A stretch of 64,000 nucleotides of DNA from Aptenodytes patagonicus (lineage: Eukaryota; Chordata; Aves; Sphenisciformes; Spheniscidae). Below, piece by piece: positions 1-9,905 of this stretch. The notes under the pieces were generated by a model. It was given only the letters and a program-made list of their open reading frames with translations, was not told the DNA's origin and ran no database searches. Position 1 is the first letter of the stretch, and each line of letters opens with the position of its first letter. The position numbers were made by a program, and so were the translations under genes. The stretch spans positions 1,364,001 to 1,428,000 of the forward strand of contig NC_134961.1 of NCBI RefSeq assembly GCF_965638725.1, read 5' to 3'.

Positions 1-1223
1 TTACTCTCAGCCTCCAGTATTTTAGCTGGGGCTGCAGTGGCTCACTTAGCATCTCTAAGCAAAAACAGACAAAATTCAGCTCCAGAAATTGAGGGCTGGA
101 TGAAATTAGAGGCGGGCAGGCTTCGCCGAGTGTCATGGCCAGGACCCCCTGGCCTTCCCAGCTCGGGAAGGATCTGGTTTTACCGGACGCCAGTGGGGTT
201 GGACCTGCCGCACCCATCCTGCGTCCAGCACCCACGTCGTTTTCACACCTGCCACCCCGTGCCTCTTCCCTCCGGCCTCGCGTCCGGCTCAAGGACCTGT
301 ACAAATCTATTAGTTATTTTCTTTCGGGGCAGCGCCTGCGCCGCTCATCCATCGCTCGGGGACTGCCCAAGGTCAGCAGCCGCGGCACGGGGGCGGCCGC
401 CTTCCCAGCCAAACCCGGGAGCAAACTCGGAGGGGACGCGGGCAGGCGATGGCTTTGCCGAGCCACTGCTTTTGCCACATTTTTGGGTCTGAAGGTTTCA
501 CCTGGAGACAAGCAGCCCCCGCCCTCCCGGCGCTGACGGGCTCTCAGCATCCCCGACCTTGCTGGGATAAAATTAGCCATTTCACTTTGAATTAAAGACA
601 GTTCAGCTGAAAGCAACCCGAGTGGTGCATTTCAAAGACGTCAAATGGCAGCGTTTCCTTTTTTGTCTGCCATCGGGGAGGGGAGGGTCCTTCCAGCCAG
701 CGCCTGGTGACAATGACATTGATTTCCTAGACCTTTTGGCGTGGCCAAATCTGTATTTTTAGCTGGGGGAAGAAAAAAAAAAAAAAAAATTTTGAATCGC
801 GTGTCGAAGAAATGCTTTCCCTGCCCTGATGAGAAGGGAAAGGAGATGAAAGCCTTCGCTGCTGAAGTCGGCAGCCGAAGAGGGCTCGCTGCCTGCTGCT
901 CTCGTCCCCGGAGCGGGGATGGAGATGCACCGGAGGAGCCGCTGCTGCATCTTCCCGGGGTCCATCCCAGGCGCTGCCCCCCAGCCGTGCCCCACGCCTG
1001 CCCCATGCAGCCCGCCCCCCCCCCCCCCGCCTCTGGCCTGGGGACCCTGAGCGCCCCCGCGATGGGGGTCCCATGGCAGGGAGCGGGCAGGACCCCCGCT
1101 CCCAAGGGGTGGGATCCCGTCCCATCGGCATCCCCTGCAGCTGTTTATCTTCCAGGACGGGCACTGCCTTCATCTCTCCTTCCCTGTCATCATCATCATC
1201 ATCGTAGTCATCATCAACGCTGC

Positions 1224-1309
1224 CTCCTCATCCTCATCCTCATCCTCATCCTCATCCTCATCCTCATCCTCATCCTCATCCTCATCCTCATCCTCATCCT
1301 CATCCTCCT
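1224..1309. repeat. CCTCAT hexanucleotide microsatellite
   Basis: About 14 nearly perfect copies of a six-base CCTCAT unit. A short CAT trinucleotide run lies just upstream (about 1,190-1,215). Because the period is a multiple of three, the array keeps a reading frame open as a Leu-Ile repeat, which explains a long spurious ORF across it. Confidence 0.9.
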
Positions 1310-1324
1310 CGCTCTCCCCCACCC

Positions 1325-1425
1325 TGTTTCATTTCCCCAAGAAGACTTTAATGAAATCTGCCCTTAATTAAATCCACATTCATTTGCATAATTACCAGGA
1401 AATTGAAATTAGCCTGCGGACGTGG
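1325..1425. promoter_or_regulatory. AT-rich island with octamer motif, candidate conserved non-coding element
   Basis: A 100-bp AT-rich patch inside GC-rich DNA. It contains the POU-type octamer ATTTGCAT (1,382-1,389) run directly into a homeodomain-type AATTA, plus a TTAATTAAAT stretch. This composition is typical of deeply conserved vertebrate enhancers, but conservation cannot be judged from one sequence. Confidence 0.25.
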
Positions 1426-1711
1426 CTGGAATACATTTGGCGTCAGGCAGCCCTGCCTGTGTGGGGGGGGGGCTGCACCGAGGGCGGCTGGGTGCCCCTC
1501 ACCCGTGGGTGCTGCCGCCCTGCCCCGCGGCCCCACTGTGCTGCTCCCCGCTCCCCTTCCCTCCCTCCCGCCCTGGGGTGGCCACGGCAGCCGGGCACCG
1601 GGGGGGGACGGGACGGGACGGGGACAGGGTGAAAGTGGGGGGAGAGCGAGCCCCGAGGCCACGGCAGGGCAAAGGCAGGCAGTGCCCCCCGCCCGCCCGC
1701 CCGCGGCTGCA

Positions 1712-3772
1712 CAAGCAGCATCACGTTTGTTTTATTTAAAAAAGAAAAGTCTTCACCGCCATTGAGAATTTTTTTGTTGCTTTTATAACTATGTATTTTG
1801 TCATTTTTTACGGTTTTAGTTTTTTGTTGTGGTTTTTTTTTTGTTTTTTTTTAATCCTTTTCAACAGTGACAAACTGAGGTAACGTCTGTGACACTACAG
1901 CCTCTCCTACGGGAAGAAGGTCCGAAACCCGACAGCCGAGGGAATTGGAAATAAAAACCCAACAACCTACCGACACAGCGACCTCGACGGGAACAGAAAT
2001 CACCCTCGGGCACCCCCCCCCCGCGGGACAGACCGCCCGGGGAGGTACAGCCGAGCCCTCCCGGGGGCGGCCGGGATCCCTTATCTACATTATTGCACGA
2101 AAGATCGAGGACATCGAGGGACCTAAGGCAAAAAGGAGAAAAAACCGCGCCTAGCGTCTCTACATCAGGGCAATGCTACTTCTAAAACCGGCCCTCGGCC
2201 CTGGCACCGCGGGCGGGCAGGGGTGGGTGCCACGGGGACGGGGTGGGGGGCAGCGGCGGTGGCGGGGGGTCCGGCCGGGCGCCCGCCTGCTGTGTAAACT
2301 GCTGCTGCTGCTGCTGAATAGCGTTATAGCCCTTTGTGTGGGAATTGGGGGGACGGGGGGGGGGTCCCCACGGCACCCACCCAATGGGAGGGAAGCCCGA
2401 ACCGTGCCAGGGCTTGAGCGCTGCCGCCTCAGGGTGCCCCCCAGCCTCCCTGCCCCGGCAGCGGGGTGAGCCCCCCGCCGCCCTGGGTGCCTAAAACCAG
2501 GAGGGGGGTTGTGACACCCCCCCCCCCCCCATGATCTTGTCACTAAGGGGCCACCGGCGGCTCCTGCCACCACCACCCCGCTTCGCTGCAGCCAGCCTGG
2601 GGGGATTTACCCCGCTGCCTCCTCCCTGCCAGCCCCAGGGGAGGGGAACCGGGGTTTGGGGAAGGGGTGACAGCAAGGAGGGTGATGGGGACAGCGCAGG
2701 GAGCCATGGGGACCTTCAGGAGGCCACTTGGAGCCCCCTCCCCTGCTCCCCAGATCCTGCCCTGGCGATGTGCCGCCACCACCGCCTTTTCCAATCCCTG
2801 GGTACAAAAAAGTCTGCAGAAGGGACGAGGGGACACCACCGCGGCAGAGCCAGCCCGTCCCCGAGCTTCTGACCCGCCGGGCAGCCAGCACTGCGGCCAC
2901 CGGCCGAAGCCTGGAGCACAGCTCCCGGCTGGGAGGGGACCAGTCCCTCCGGCCGGGGCTCCGGGGCCAGCGCGCGGGGCAGGGCAGGGGGGACAGGGGC
3001 TGCCAGGGGCTGCCAGCGGCTGCGGCTGGGACACACGACGACACACAGACAGGGACACTTGCTACATCAATGGCTGCCAGCACCTCCCGCGGTGGGGAGG
3101 CAGCCGGGGCTGCTGGGGGTCCCGAGCTGCCGGCGACCCCCCCCCCCCCGGCTCCCCATCACCGGCCCGGTGCCCACCTCCCCATCCCCTCCCGGTCCCC
3201 ACCAGCGGGGCAGGGACCGGTGGAAGGGGGCAAATCACCGCCCACCCAAACCTCCCCAAAGGCCTCCTCCACGGTGTGGGGTCATCGGCCTTCCCTCGCC
3301 CCGGCTGGGGGCTGGGCACGGGGTGGGGGAGAGCCGGTGGGCACTGGCTGCCCCGGACCCCCCCCACCCCTGGGCAGTGGCCCCCCACCCACGCTGCCCC
3401 CTCCCCCCCAGCTCTTCCTCCCCATATTGGGAGACCCTTCTTTGTGCCACCCTGGGGGGAGTCTTGGAGGGGGCAGCGCGGCCGTGGCAGGGGCCGGCGG
3501 CACCAACGTCCTCCCCGGCAGCGAGCGGTGCCCTTGGCCGGGCTCCTGCCGCCGGCCTCACCCGGGCGGGGTGTAGGGGATCAGCATCCTCGGCGCTACG
3601 GAGCGCAACCAGTTTTGTCCTTTTCCTCTTTGTTTTTCTTTTCTTTTTTTGCTTTGGGAGACCCGGAGCCTGGTCCCGGCTCGCACCACCGCCACGAGCA
3701 ACCCCCTCCCCCATCCTTGTCCCTGGGGCGGGGGGACGGGACGGGCGGCCGCCGCGTGCCACCCCGGTGCCG
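1712..3772 (-). other. SBK1: Probable SBK1 3' untranslated region
   Basis: This GC-rich DNA follows the SBK1 stop codon on the minus strand. The most convincing 3' end is near 1,712. The plus-strand TTTATT at 1,731-1,736 is an AATAAA poly(A) signal on the minus strand, preceded (in minus orientation) by a long A-rich stretch at about 1,737-1,870. Between stop and signal there are C runs (2,517-2,530 and near 3,130) and a short CTG run near 2,300, but no credible coding exon. The large plus-strand frames here have no splice or homology support. The exact end is inferred from the signal alone. Confidence 0.5.
1731..1736 (-). terminator. AATAAA polyadenylation signal for SBK1
   Basis: The canonical AATAAA hexamer read on the minus strand, about 2.0 kb past the SBK1 stop. 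An A-rich stretch lies just upstream in transcript orientation. It is the best candidate for the main cleavage signal, but no transcript data support it here. Confidence 0.5.
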
Positions 3773-4555
3773 TCAGACGCAGATCTCTATTGCTGTGGCC
3801 AGGACCATCTGCCCTTTGCCTTTGTCCTGCCGTCCGTCTGTCCTGCTCGCCGTCCCCGGGGGGGCCGCGCTCGGCTCGGAGCCGCGGGGTCCGCTCCCTT
3901 CGGTCAGGACGGTCCTCTTGAGCGGGGCTGGGGTGCAGGAGCCGGCCGCCTCGTGGCGATGGGGACCGGCCGGGAGCTTGTCCCCGGCGTGCTTGCGGGA
4001 GCGGTAGGAGGGTCGGCGCCGCACCTCGGCCATCAGGTCGCACTTGATGAAGTAGAAGACCTCCTTGACGGGACAGCGCTTCTCGGGGTCGAGGGCCAGC
4101 AGGCGCTGGAACATGCGCAGGGCGCTGTCCGTGAAGCGCCGCCACTGCGAGGGCAGCCCCCCCAGCCGCCCCTTCTGCCACCGCACAAACTCCTCGAAGA
4201 AGGCGTCGGAAGCCGCCGCCGCCTCCCAGGGGAAGTTACCGGTGAGGACGCAGAAGATGAGCACCCCGAAAGCCCAGACGTCGATGCTGGTGTCCACGGC
4301 AAAGCCCTCCGCCCGGCCGGCTTGGCAGACCTCGGGCGCCGTGTAGGGGATGGTGCCGCTGATGCGCTTGACCCGGCAGCCCACCTTGCGGGTCATGCCG
4401 AAGTCGGCCAGTTTGACGCGGCGGCAGTCGCGATCGAAAAGCAGGACGTTCTCCGGTTTGATGTCCCGGTGCACCAGGCTCTTGCTGTGCATGTAGTCGA
4501 GGGCCAGGCCCAGCTGCTGCACGCAGCGCTTCACCAGCTCCTCGGGGAGCCCCAC
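3773..4555 (-). CDS. SBK1: SBK1 last coding exon (C-lobe and tail)
   Basis: Residues 134-393 and the stop codon. It begins in phase 0 after a CACAG acceptor at 4,556-4,560 and encodes the catalytic loop, activation segment, APE motif, the rest of the C-lobe and the low-complexity tail. The stop codon is TGA at 3,775-3,773. Confidence 0.97.
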   Translation of the reverse strand: MGLPEELVKRCVQQLGLALDYMHSKSLVHRDIKPENVLLFDRDCRRVKLADFGMTRKVGCRVKRISGTIPYTAPEVCQAGRAEGFAVDTSIDVWAFGVLIFCVLTGNFPWEAAAASDAFFEEFVRWQKGRLGGLPSQWRRFTDSALRMFQRLLALDPEKRCPVKEVFYFIKCDLMAEVRRRPSYRSRKHAGDKLPAGPHRHEAAGSCTPAPLKRTVLTEGSGPRGSEPSAAPPGTASRTDGRQDKGKGQMVLATAIEICV

Positions 4556-5766
4556 CTGTGGGCGCGGGGACACGGCGTCAGCCACCCGCCACCGAACCCC
4601 GTGGTGATCCTACCCAGCTCGGGGACCACCATATCTGTATGTCGTTACACATCCGACGCGGTCGCGGCTGCTTTTATCTGGGGTGCTCTCTGCGGCAGGG
4701 AGACAGGTGGTGGGTCCCGGGCCCCCCTAGGGACAAGTGATGGGTCTCAGGACCCCCAGGGGATGGGTGATGGGTCCCAGGCCACCCTAGGGATGGGTGA
4801 TGAGTCTCAGGACCCCCAGGGGATGGGTGATGGGTCCCAGGCCACCCTAGGGATGAGTGATGGGTCTCTGACTATCCTAGGGATGGGTGATGGGTCTCAG
4901 GACCCCCAGGGGATGGGTGATGGGTCCCAGGCCACCCTAGGGATGGGTGATGGGTCTCTGACCATCCTAGGGACGGGTGATGCGTTCCAGGCCACCCTAG
5001 GGATGGGTGACGGGTCCCAGACCACCCCAGGAGATGGGTGATGGGTCTCAGGCTACCCAGGGGAAGAGTGATGGGTCCCAGACTTCCTTGTAGGCGCTTG
5101 TGGTCGGGGCTGACCCACACAGGGATGCCCAGTCCCCGCACATGGGGCCCCCTCCCCCGTGGCCACCGAAGCACAGCGGCAGCTTTGCTCAGCGCCATGG
5201 GGATACTGAGCTCCCACACCCCAAAAAGGCTCCCCGGGGAGGGGTGGGGGCTCCCACCTGCGGCGGGATGATGTCGAAGAGGTCGCCACCGGGGGCATAC
5301 TCCTGAGCGAAGACGTAGCAGTCCTCGGTCTCGAAGACCACGTCGAAGACCTTGATGATGAAGGGGCTGGAGGAGAGCGTGTTGGTGATGCTGAACTCCC
5401 GCAGGAAGTTCTTCAGCTTCGTCTTGCTCTTGTTGACGAACTTCAGGGCCATCTTGGTGCCTGCGGTGGGCAGGGGATGGGGGTGAGCCCAGGGCACGGT
5501 TGGGACATGCCGGGCACACCGCTCCCAGCGCAGCCGCGACCCCCGCGTCGCCCCCCCCGGCTCCCCTCACCTGTGCTTTTGTGGGACACCAGGTCCACCT
5601 TGCCGTAGGTGCCCTTGCCGAGCTCGCGGATGAGGTCGTAGTGCTTGCTGATGTCGGTGCCCGAGAGGGTGCGGATGGCCAGGGACTGCATGTCCTCGGT
5701 GATGAGGGGCACCCCGCAGCAGGCCAGCTTGCGCGACGGCTCTTGCTCAATCGAACCCGCGCTCAT
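3773..5766 (-). CDS. SBK1: SBK1, SH3-domain-binding protein kinase 1 (complete CDS, 3 coding exons)
   Basis: The coding sequence joins 5766-5571, 5460-5258 and 4555-3773 (minus strand), giving 393 residues. All junctions are GT-AG and in phase. The product is a serine/threonine protein kinase. Visible landmarks are the glycine loop GKGTYG (50-55), the ATP lysine in MALK (K72), the helix-C glutamate (E87), HRDIKPEN (162-169), DFG (184-186) and TAPE (205-208), so every catalytic residue is present and the enzyme should be active. After the catalytic domain comes a basic Ser/Pro/Gly-rich tail of about 80 residues ending in ATAIEICV. The N-terminus, the kinase core and this C-terminal octapeptide match my memory of vertebrate SBK1 (about 424 residues in human, with a longer Pro-rich tail), a poorly studied kinase known mainly from brain that takes its name from binding SH3 domains. 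The start is the first ATG after the exon-2 acceptor. The SBK2 and SBK3 paralogues are less likely given the tail and the XPO6 neighbour. Confidence 0.97.
4556..5257 (-). other. SBK1: SBK1 intron between N-lobe and C-lobe exons
   Basis: A 702-bp GT-AG intron (donor GTGGGA, acceptor CACAG). More than half of it is a 30-bp minisatellite. The long minus-strand reading frame across the intron is caused by that array, whose period is a multiple of three. Confidence 0.9.
4700..5085. repeat. 30-bp minisatellite in SBK1 intron
   Basis: About 13 head-to-tail copies of a 30-bp unit with the core GGGTGATGGGTCCCAGG and an alternating half (CCACCCTAGGGA versus ACCCCCAGGGGA), so that 60-bp pairs recur. 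The spacing is almost exactly 30 bp throughout. The purine-rich strand is the plus strand. It lies wholly inside the intron and does not reach the splice sites. Confidence 0.92.
5258..5460 (-). CDS. SBK1: SBK1 middle coding exon (N-lobe)
   Basis: Residues 67-133, plus two bases of codon 66. The acceptor is CCGCAG at 5,461-5,466 and the donor after CAG is GTGGGA. It encodes the ATP-binding lysine, helix C, the hinge ([13 protein letters not shown]) and ends at IIPPQ. Confidence 0.97.
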
Positions 5767-5773
5767 GGCTGTG
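5571..5773 (-). CDS. SBK1: SBK1 first coding exon (start codon and glycine loop)
   Basis: The exon starts after a CTTGCAG acceptor (5,780-5,774), so at least one non-coding exon lies upstream on the minus strand. Coding begins at 5,766 with [10 protein letters not shown] and runs through [11 protein letters not shown] to one base of codon 66, ending at a GTGAGG donor. Only seven bases of 5' UTR are in this exon, and no in-frame ATG lies between acceptor and start. The intron to the next exon is only 110 bp (5,461-5,570). Confidence 0.96.
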
Positions 5774-7049
5774 CTGCAAGGCAGAGGCGCGTCACCACTT
5801 TCGGTGGGTGCTGCAAAGCCACCGCGCCCCGTCCCGTCCCGTCCCATCCCCGGGGCTGGGAGCCATGACACCTTGCAAAGGGGCACTGGGCTGCTCGGGG
5901 CGGTGCTGAGCAGCACCCACTGGGTGCCACCCCTCTGTCCCCAGGGGCCACCAACCCAATGGCTCTAGAGAGGATGCTCCAGCCTCCGGCGGGGCTGCAG
6001 CCATGCGGGGCAGGGCGGGGGGGTGCAGTGGTCCCCGCACCTCTGACTCGGGGGTATGTCTGGGGACAAAGCGAGGGCTCAGGGCACGGCAGAGCCGTGT
6101 GGGTTGGAGCCAGGAGGGCAGGGACACAGACACAGACACACACACACGTTTCCTCAGCCCTGGTGTGCTCACAGCCACCGCACAGGATGGGAGCTGAGGC
6201 CTTTTGGGGCTCCCCCCTGCTGCCGAAGTCCCCCACAGGGACCTCAGGAGCTGGCCCTGTCCCCTCCACCCTCCCGCCTTTGCAGAGCGCCTGAGCCCCC
6301 TCCAGAGCCGAGCCTGCCCGCGAGCCAGCGATGCTCCGGAGCAGGGCCAGAGCCATGCCGCAGGCACCGAGCCGGACACGATGGCTCTGCAGCAAATCAC
6401 TCCGCCATATACCTCTGACCATCCATCGGCACCGACTCGCGGCTTTCCCCTACCAGGGTGCCGGACGCTCTGGTGCAGAGCCCGGCCAGCAGCGCACGGA
6501 CGACAGCACCGATGTTTCTCACTCCCGACAAACCAGCGGCGGTTCTTCCTCGCCCTGGCCATCCCCGCAACGAGAGCCGAGCCTGGACTCACGTGCCACA
6601 CCGCCGTGGCAGCGAAACCACCCCGGGATCTCCTCTGATGTCTTCAGGGCGCCGCATCGCCCTCCATCACCCCCCAAGAGCGCGAACCCAGTGCCCCGCC
6701 AAGCCGCCCCACGCTGCAAGCACACACGAGAACGCAGCACGACCGCCCTGCACAGAGCGAGCCCCGTCAGAGACACGGGCCCCCCAGGGCTGGTGGGTAC
6801 CTCGGCAGATAAATCCAGCTGCTTTTGATTCGGTAGCAGATTGACAAAAATCATGGGGCAGCAGCCGAGCGGGCGCTGGTTTATATTTAGATTTTTAATG
6901 CAGCATCTCACCGGGGGGGAGAAAGAAAACTCCTGCTCAAAATGAATCCCACTTGCCTCTGGGACCAACGGCACCCGGGGGTCCGATTGGCGCCAGGACG
7001 GAGCCAGGAGTGCGGGCAGCCGGGGACGTGGCGCGGGCGCTCGGCGGCT

Positions 7050-7117
7050 GCAGCCGTGGACTCGCCGCCCACGAAACACCCATATGGGTGTTTTGCGGGC
7101 AGCGAGCCCGCGGCTGC
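7050..7117. repeat. 68-bp near-perfect palindrome without spacer
   Basis: The two arms, 7,050-7,083 and 7,084-7,117, are inverted copies that meet with no spacer. The central 20 bp (7,074-7,093) is a perfect palindrome. Over the full length 29 of 34 pairs are Watson-Crick, two are G-T and three are A-C mismatches, so all five differences are transitions. Symmetry ends abruptly outside the arms. It could form a cruciform in DNA or a long hairpin in the SBK1 primary transcript. Confidence 0.9.
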
Positions 7118-9289
7118 GAAAGACGGAGGCCGAGAGCAGCCGTGCCGGAGGGTGCGCGTGAACCGCCCTGCCGTGGGAGGGAGCCCAGGCGATGCCCGCG
7201 GGCTGAGCCCCGTGCCACAGCCACGCAGGGGCTGTGACAGCCACCCCAAATGGTGCCAGGCGCCCCACGAGCACCCACGAAGCACCCGCAGCACCCCGGG
7301 GTCAGGGTCCTGCCCGACGCACGAGGATCCTCCCAGCCCTTTCCCAACAAGGCTGAGCCTGATGTCCGACCTCTCCCTCCTTTCTTCCCACCACCGTGCT
7401 GCCTCTCATCCCAAAGCAGAGCTCAGCTTCTTAATTTATTATTTTTTTTTCCCCCCGGGAAGTTGGGCAAAAAATAGAAAAGGAACTTCAACATCATGAT
7501 GTTCCAAAAATGTAACGGCTTGACTCATAAGATCTCCAAAGCAGCTCATCTCCATAGTGTTTTATTGGCCTCCTGGAAGAGGAGCACCATTTCAGCGTCT
7601 GGGTGCTGGAGGTGGAGGTGGATCAGCGCAGCAGCTCGATGGATGCATGACTAAAAACAGCTCCCAGCATCCTGCGAAGAAGAATTCTGTCTACACTTGA
7701 ATTTACAATCATGCTCGTCAATGTCTCTTCATTAACCGGTGTTGAAATGCAATTATTCAAGTTGGCAAAGTTGGGGTTTGCGAAAAAAAAACCCCACTGG
7801 TGGGACGGGAGAGAGGAGGTGAAGGACTGACGGCTGCTTAAAAGAGCTCTCCAAGTCAAGGGCTATTTGCTTTTTCCCTTGGCTAAACCTGTTGGGTTTT
7901 GCAGGCAGCTCCTTTCCGACCGGCAACGGAGAAACGCCCATCAGAAACGGGTGTCCCACCACACGAGGTCCCCTGCCTGCTGCCCGCCTGCCTGCTGCCT
8001 GCCAGGCTTTCGCAGCCGCCCCAGGGCTGTGGCTGCGGCGTTTGCGGTGCTTTATGGAGCAGGCAAACCTGCTGCGGTGCGGGTCGGCGAGGCAGGCACG
8101 GGGCCGTGCTGCCGGGGACGCTGCCGGGGACGCGGGCGCTGCCGGGATCCTGCCGCGGTGCCTCTGTTCCTGCTGGCTCGGTGCGACACACCCCACTCTG
8201 TCAAGGCTAACGGGAGCACAGAGCCAACGCCGACCCCGGAGAAAACCAAACAGCGATGGTGGCCAAAACACCAACGTGCCGAGGCCAAAAAAAGCGTAAA
8301 CACAGAAGTTTTCATTAAAAATTGAAACGCTTTTGAAAACATGTCGGTTTTGACGTAAGCAGCAAAGCGGGGCAGCAGCGGGGAGAGGGGATGAGGGCTT
8401 GTTTACAGCTGGTTCTGCACGCTCACGGGGACGGCGGGTGACAGCGGGACACGGAAGGGACGGTGCCAACGCGGCAAGAGATGCCGCCAGCCTGGCATGG
8501 CCGGGGTCGAGGTCCCGCGTCCTTGGCTGCCTTCTGTGCCCATGCCAGTCATGCCGACGCAACCGCCCGTGCAGCTGCGTGCCAGATCAGGTCACACCAG
8601 AGCAGAAATGGGGCCTTTTCCCAGCACACCAGCTCCTCTCCCGCCTCCACGGCACAGCCCCGAAGCACCGGAGGAGAGGAGCCAGCGCCGCGCCCGAAGG
8701 AAGCCAAAACCGCCCTCCCAGCACACGGTCTCTGGCTCAGTTGTTTTGGGTGTTCTTGAAGAAGGAGCTTTTAAAAGCGGGGAGGAACAATGTGCATCCT
8801 GGCTGAGTCCTGGCGAAGGCTCCCGCGGCACGAGACCCCGGGCAAGGGCAAAGGAGCACCGAAGATGCTGCCAAGCGGCACCGGGACCCCACCGCTCACC
8901 GCAGGTGGTTCATGCCGTCATCTCCGCGTCCTGAACCATTTCTCCTACTATTCAGACTAAAATTGTTCTGTGTTTAAGCTTCAGAACCATTTATCTCATT
9001 GAGTGAGGAGGATAATCCACCCACCTCTTCCTCGCTCCCTGGCAGGTATTTATAGGCAGCCACTCGTCTCCTGTCGGCAACTGCCGCTCCTCTCCCCAAA
9101 CCTCCCCGGCTCCATCCCCAGCACCGCGGAGCAGCTCCCGGAAGGATGGCATCCCGTATCCGGAGCCCAGCATCCCACCGGGCACCGGGGCCGGCACCGC
9201 CAACCCGCTCCCACCCTGACGCTGCTCCCTGCAAGGGGGTGCTTTCCCCTGCTCCGCATCCCGCTCCGCATCCCGCTCCACTGCACGCC

Positions 9290-9345
9290 CAGCCCTGGGC
9301 GCATCGGCTCTGCCAATAAGTAATTGCAAATTCATTAAGAGCTCA
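9290..9345. promoter_or_regulatory. AT-rich homeodomain-like island, candidate enhancer core
   Basis: A short AT-rich patch with AATAAGTAATTGCAAATTCATTAAG (quoted in parts: AATAAGTAATTGC and AAATTCATTAAG) in very GC-rich DNA. It carries several TAAT/ATTA cores and a C/EBP- or octamer-like ATTGCAAAT. It is suggestive only. Confidence 0.22.
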
Positions 9346-9849
9346 TTGAGAGGAGCAGAGGCCGCGCGGGAAAGCTGCCCCAGGCACCCGGCAGAGGAGG
9401 CTGCTGGAGCAGCGGCTGCTTGGAAATTAAGAGGGGAAGGGGAAAAACACCCCTCCGGCCACATCAGAGACCGACAGGTCAGGAAAACAACCCCGTTATT
9501 GAGTAAGGTCAAAGGAAAAGGGTTTCGGGCTGAGCCCGACGCAGGGGTCTCTATGGCGAGGCGGCGCGCTGGAAGCCCGGTGAGGGGCCAGGACTCGCAC
9601 CATGGGCTGCTCTGGGGCAAGGAATTGGGAAGATAAAGGGAAAAACCACGCGGGGCAGGGTTAGGGTCTCTACAGGACCCAGATTTCTCTTTAGAGAGGG
9701 GAGAAATGAGAAATACCCGGCAGCGGGGCGGGCGCAGGCACACGCTGCTCTGCCCCTGCGGGTGCCCCGGCCGCACCACGTGTTTTGCAGAGCTTTGATT
9801 TCCCCCCCATCCCCACCCCCAAACCCTCCCGCTGCTGCGACGCTCACTA

Positions 9850-9905
9850 CAACAGCAGCGTGCTCATTAATTATGGAGTAATTGACATTAGTTATTAGCG
9901 GGTAA
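9850..9905. promoter_or_regulatory. Cluster of TAAT cores, candidate enhancer
   Basis: About four homeodomain-type cores (ATTAATTA, GTAATTGAC, CATTAGTTATTAG) lie within 45 bp, in a region otherwise rich in G and C. The density is unusual for the local composition. Function is inferred from motif content alone. Confidence 0.25.

Larger units (their letters stand above)
1..1711. other. Intergenic region beyond the 3' end of SBK1
   Basis: I see no gene here. The region is GC-rich, and the open frames on both strands lack splice structure or any family resemblance. It holds a 16-base A run (773-788), a CCTCAT hexanucleotide microsatellite, C and G runs, and two AT-rich islands (about 550-800 and 1,325-1,425) that stand out from the GC-rich background and could be conserved non-coding elements. 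No RNA gene was recognised. Confidence 0.6.

Noticed and set aside
2667-5041. Long plus-strand ORFs (446 and 660 codons) opposite SBK1
   Set aside because: They lie antisense to the SBK1 3' UTR, exons and intron minisatellite. GC-rich DNA has few stop codons and the 30-bp array keeps frames open. No splice sites or domains support them.
4872-5750. 292-codon minus ORF spanning SBK1 exons and introns
   Set aside because: It reads a different frame from the kinase and runs through two introns and the minisatellite. The true coding sequence is the spliced one.
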